From Deltaproteobacteria bacterium (GTDB lineage Bacteria > Desulfobacterota > Syntrophia > Syntrophales > UBA5619): 23,956 bases of DNA. The translations under genes and the position numbers were made by a program. Shown one piece after another: positions 22,453 through 23,956 of the stretch (positions are counted from its first letter, which is position 1; every line of letters begins with the position of its first letter). The notes beneath the pieces are model-generated. The model saw only the letters and a program-made list of their open reading frames with translations. It was not told where the DNA came from and ran no database searches. Location of the stretch: the NCBI GenBank assembly GCA_021372695.1, contig JAJFTY010000156.1, positions 1 to 23,956 on the forward strand, given 5' to 3'.

Positions 22453-22728
22453 ATGATCGCGATGCTTCTGAAACGGCACCTCTCGAAGAACAGGGCCTTG
22501 ATCCTGCGGGAGGGTCAGCATTTTTCGGATTTCACGCAACTGCTGATGAAGCGCAGAAACAACAAGGGCGAATGGACCCCGACGGAGATCATCCAACTGA
22601 AATCCCATTTGAGACGTCTGTCCCTCTATGTCCCCGCCTTGATTATCTTTATCCTTCCTTTCGGCCTGCTTCTGCTGCCCGTACTCGCGGAGATTCTCGA
22701 TCGGCGAGAAAAGAGCAGAGCGGACTGA
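22453..22728 (+). CDS. Small LETM1-like membrane protein
   Basis: From ATG 22453 the product is about 91 residues. A basic N-terminus (MLLKRHLSKNRALILREG) is followed by NNKGEWTPTEIIQLKSHLRRL and a strong hydrophobic segment, YVPALIIFILPFGLLLLPVL. It ends in a charged tail. The last two blocks resemble the core of LETM1-like proteins (helix, then Pro-containing membrane segment ending in LLPxL), known for mitochondrial ion homeostasis; the bacterial role is unclear. The frame is open from ATG 22402, which would add a second hydrophobic segment. However, that ATG lies inside a repeat hairpin without a ribosome-binding site, whereas GAAGGA sits before 22453. Family assignment is by eye only. 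Confidence 0.6.
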   Translation: MIAMLLKRHLSKNRALILREGQHFSDFTQLLMKRRNNKGEWTPTEIIQLKSHLRRLSLYVPALIIFILPFGLLLLPVLAEILDRREKSRAD

Positions 22729-22818
22729 AGAAATCCCGACGATATGCCGATATAGAGGGTAGCCCGGGCCGGCAAGGGCGGGCATTGCCCGGAATCATGA
22801 CGTGAGCAGAGGCTGGAT

Positions 22819-23502
22819 ATGGCGCCATTGCAGGGCTTGCAACCGATTCGCAAGAAAAACGATTTTGTCGAACTCCCCGGGATGTCCGTGGGAATGTTGC
22901 TTCAGATTCAGTTCGAGGGTCTCGGCTCGTCGCAGAGCCGCCTGATCGGCATGGATTGCGGCAACTTCATCATCATCCGGACCCCGCCACTCATGGGCAT
23001 CAAGACCAAACTCTTCGAGAAGAATCACGGCATCATCCGCTATCTTTTCTCCGGCCATGTGTATGCCTTCCATTGCACGCTGCTCTCCGTCATTGCCGAG
23101 CCCTATCGCCTGTCGATTCTTTCCTATCCGGAATCGTTCGAGAACATGAACCTGCGCAAGCATGAACGGATTCCCTGCATCATTGCCTCCGAGGTCAATT
23201 TTGACGGCTGGATCAACAAGGGAATCGTCTCGAACATCAGCATGGGGGGGTGCAGTTTCGAATTCAACCGATCGGGTCAGCACGGTTTCCCTGACCTCAA
23301 AATCTTCGACGAGGTCGCCCTTTCCCTGTTTCTGCACGATCAGGGGGCAGCGACGGTCTTCAAGGCGGCTGTCCGCAAGGTCCAGATCGATCAGGAGAGC
23401 ATGATGATCGGCCTCCAATTCGCCAATTCGGAAACGACGGAATCCGGCACTCAGCCGGAGAACGCACTGAAAGAGTACCTTTTGACGCTGCAGCAATCGT
23501 AA
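22819..23502 (+). CDS. PilZ domain protein with YcgR-like N-terminal domain
   Basis: The 227-residue cytoplasmic protein has an N-terminal YcgR-like beta-barrel (about 10-105, with SVGMLLQIQFEG, DCGNFIIIRTP and GHVYAFHCTLLSV) and a C-terminal PilZ domain. The cyclic-di-GMP-binding residues are present: Arg113 and Arg117 in LRKHERIPC (RxxxR), and NISMGG at 139-144 ([D/N]xSxxG). Proteins of this layout bind cyclic-di-GMP and act on motility, surface polymers or export. ATG 22819 is preceded by GAGG. It is followed after 82 bp by an HD-GYP-type gene on the same strand, so cyclic-di-GMP binding and breakdown may be linked here. Its target protein is not evident. Confidence 0.9.
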   Translation: MAPLQGLQPIRKKNDFVELPGMSVGMLLQIQFEGLGSSQSRLIGMDCGNFIIIRTPPLMGIKTKLFEKNHGIIRYLFSGHVYAFHCTLLSVIAEPYRLSILSYPESFENMNLRKHERIPCIIASEVNFDGWINKGIVSNISMGGCSFEFNRSGQHGFPDLKIFDEVALSLFLHDQGAATVFKAAVRKVQIDQESMMIGLQFANSETTESGTQPENALKEYLLTLQQS

Positions 23503-23584
23503 CTCGACTTCGCACAGGTCGACGAGACTCTACCGAGCTGCTCTTCGAAAGCATGCGGTGGGATGAGAGGAGACGCCGGGTCGG

Positions 23585-23956
23585 ATGCCGATGGATGAGA
23601 CGAAAGCGCTGAAAAAGATTGCCGTCCGCGACCTTCGGCTCGGGATGTACATCCACATCCCCCTCTCCTGGGATGCGCACCCTTTCCTGCGGAACAAGTT
23701 TCTCGTCGACTCCCCTTCACAGATCAGAAAGATCGTCGACGCCGGCATCACCGAGCTTTTGATCGATCCCAAAAAGAGTAAGACCCTGCCGGAATCGGCC
23801 GTCAGAGGCGAAAATCGACGGAAGAGGGCGGATCATGCGCCGGGCCGAAGCCCGGGTAACCCGACACCGCACGTCGCCCCCGAAAAGCTCCTGGAGGCGA
23901 TCCACGATCCCAAACTGCCGGCCCCTGAAAAATCGAAGATCGTCCACGACAATGCC
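23585..23956 (+). CDS. HD-GYP-type phosphodiesterase, N-terminal DUF3391 domain (runs off the right edge)
   Basis: The frame is open from ATG 23585 to the window end (124 codons seen). The visible part begins KKIAVRDLRLGMYIHIPLSW, then DAHPFLRNKFLVDSPSQIRK, then AGITELLIDPKKSK. This is the DUF3391 pattern (LxxGMYV...W..HPF...F.I.S..QI..I...GI..V.ID) found at the N-terminus of many HD-GYP cyclic-di-GMP phosphodiesterases. A charged, low-complexity linker follows. The HD-GYP catalytic domain, if present, lies outside the window. ATG 23591 is an in-frame alternative; GAGGAG lies about 13 bases before 23585. The position next to a PilZ protein supports a cyclic-di-GMP role. Confidence 0.82.
   Translation, partial: MPMDETKALKKIAVRDLRLGMYIHIPLSWDAHPFLRNKFLVDSPSQIRKIVDAGITELLIDPKKSKTLPESAVRGENRRKRADHAPGRSPGNPTPHVAPEKLLEAIHDPKLPAPEKSKIVHDNA

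Noticed and set aside
1..23956. tRNA, rRNA, CRISPR array, insertion sequence or prophage genes
   Set aside because: None seen: no cloverleaf-like CCA-ended segments, no regularly spaced direct repeats and no transposase or integrase motifs in any plausible frame.

Overview
The window is GC-rich and densely coded, with no tRNA, rRNA, CRISPR array or transposase that I could see. Rubrerythrin, an Isf-type iron-sulfur flavoprotein, a matrix-HSD10-like 3-hydroxyacyl-CoA dehydrogenase next to paired acyl-CoA ligases, and PilZ/GGDEF/HD-GYP signalling proteins together suggest an anaerobic, fatty- or aromatic-acid-using deltaproteobacterium (Syntrophales-like). That placement is inference; no marker gene is present.

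Layout. (1) 1-963, minus: the N-terminal part of a membrane sensor histidine kinase that runs off the left edge. (2) 1271-8725, plus: a tightly packed nine-gene operon for a dedicated type II fatty-acid/polyketide-like pathway: acyl-CoA dehydrogenase, KAS III, FabA-type dehydratase/isomerase, FabG-type reductase, FabZ-type dehydratase, KAS II, acyl carrier protein, PlsC-type acyltransferase and phosphopantetheinyl transferase. Two long imperfect inverted repeats of almost equal length interrupt it. A sigma-54-like site lies upstream. (3) 8722-11758, minus: a secreted, tandemly duplicated beta-helix protein with a C-terminal dockerin-like domain, lower in GC than its surroundings, preceded by a 38-residue hydrophobic peptide gene and a strong sigma-70-type promoter. 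(4) 12075-16071: a redox, signalling and DNA-repair stretch with an iron-sulfur flavoprotein, a CNMP-binding/GGDEF protein, endonuclease IV, rubrerythrin and a T4 endonuclease V-like glycosylase. (5) 16242-17891, minus: NAD-type malic enzyme. (6) 18190-22286, plus: HSD10-like dehydrogenase followed by two translationally linked AMP-forming ligases, with a striking 34-bp dyad upstream. (7) 22453-23956: a small LETM1-like membrane protein, a YcgR-like PilZ protein and the start of an HD-GYP (DUF3391) protein that runs off the right edge.

How the genes fit together. The region 2 operon carries its own starter condensing enzyme, elongating condensing enzyme, ketoreductase, two dehydratases, carrier protein, carrier-activating enzyme and an acyltransferase for off-loading. 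It has no malonyl transferase and no enoyl reductase. That composition points to an acyl product that keeps double bonds (an unsaturated or polyene acyl chain) attached to a lipid. Region 6 looks like carboxylic-acid activation and beta-oxidation. Endonuclease IV, the pyrimidine-dimer glycosylase and rubrerythrin form a plausible damage-protection group. The GGDEF, PilZ and HD-GYP genes are parts of cyclic-di-GMP signalling.
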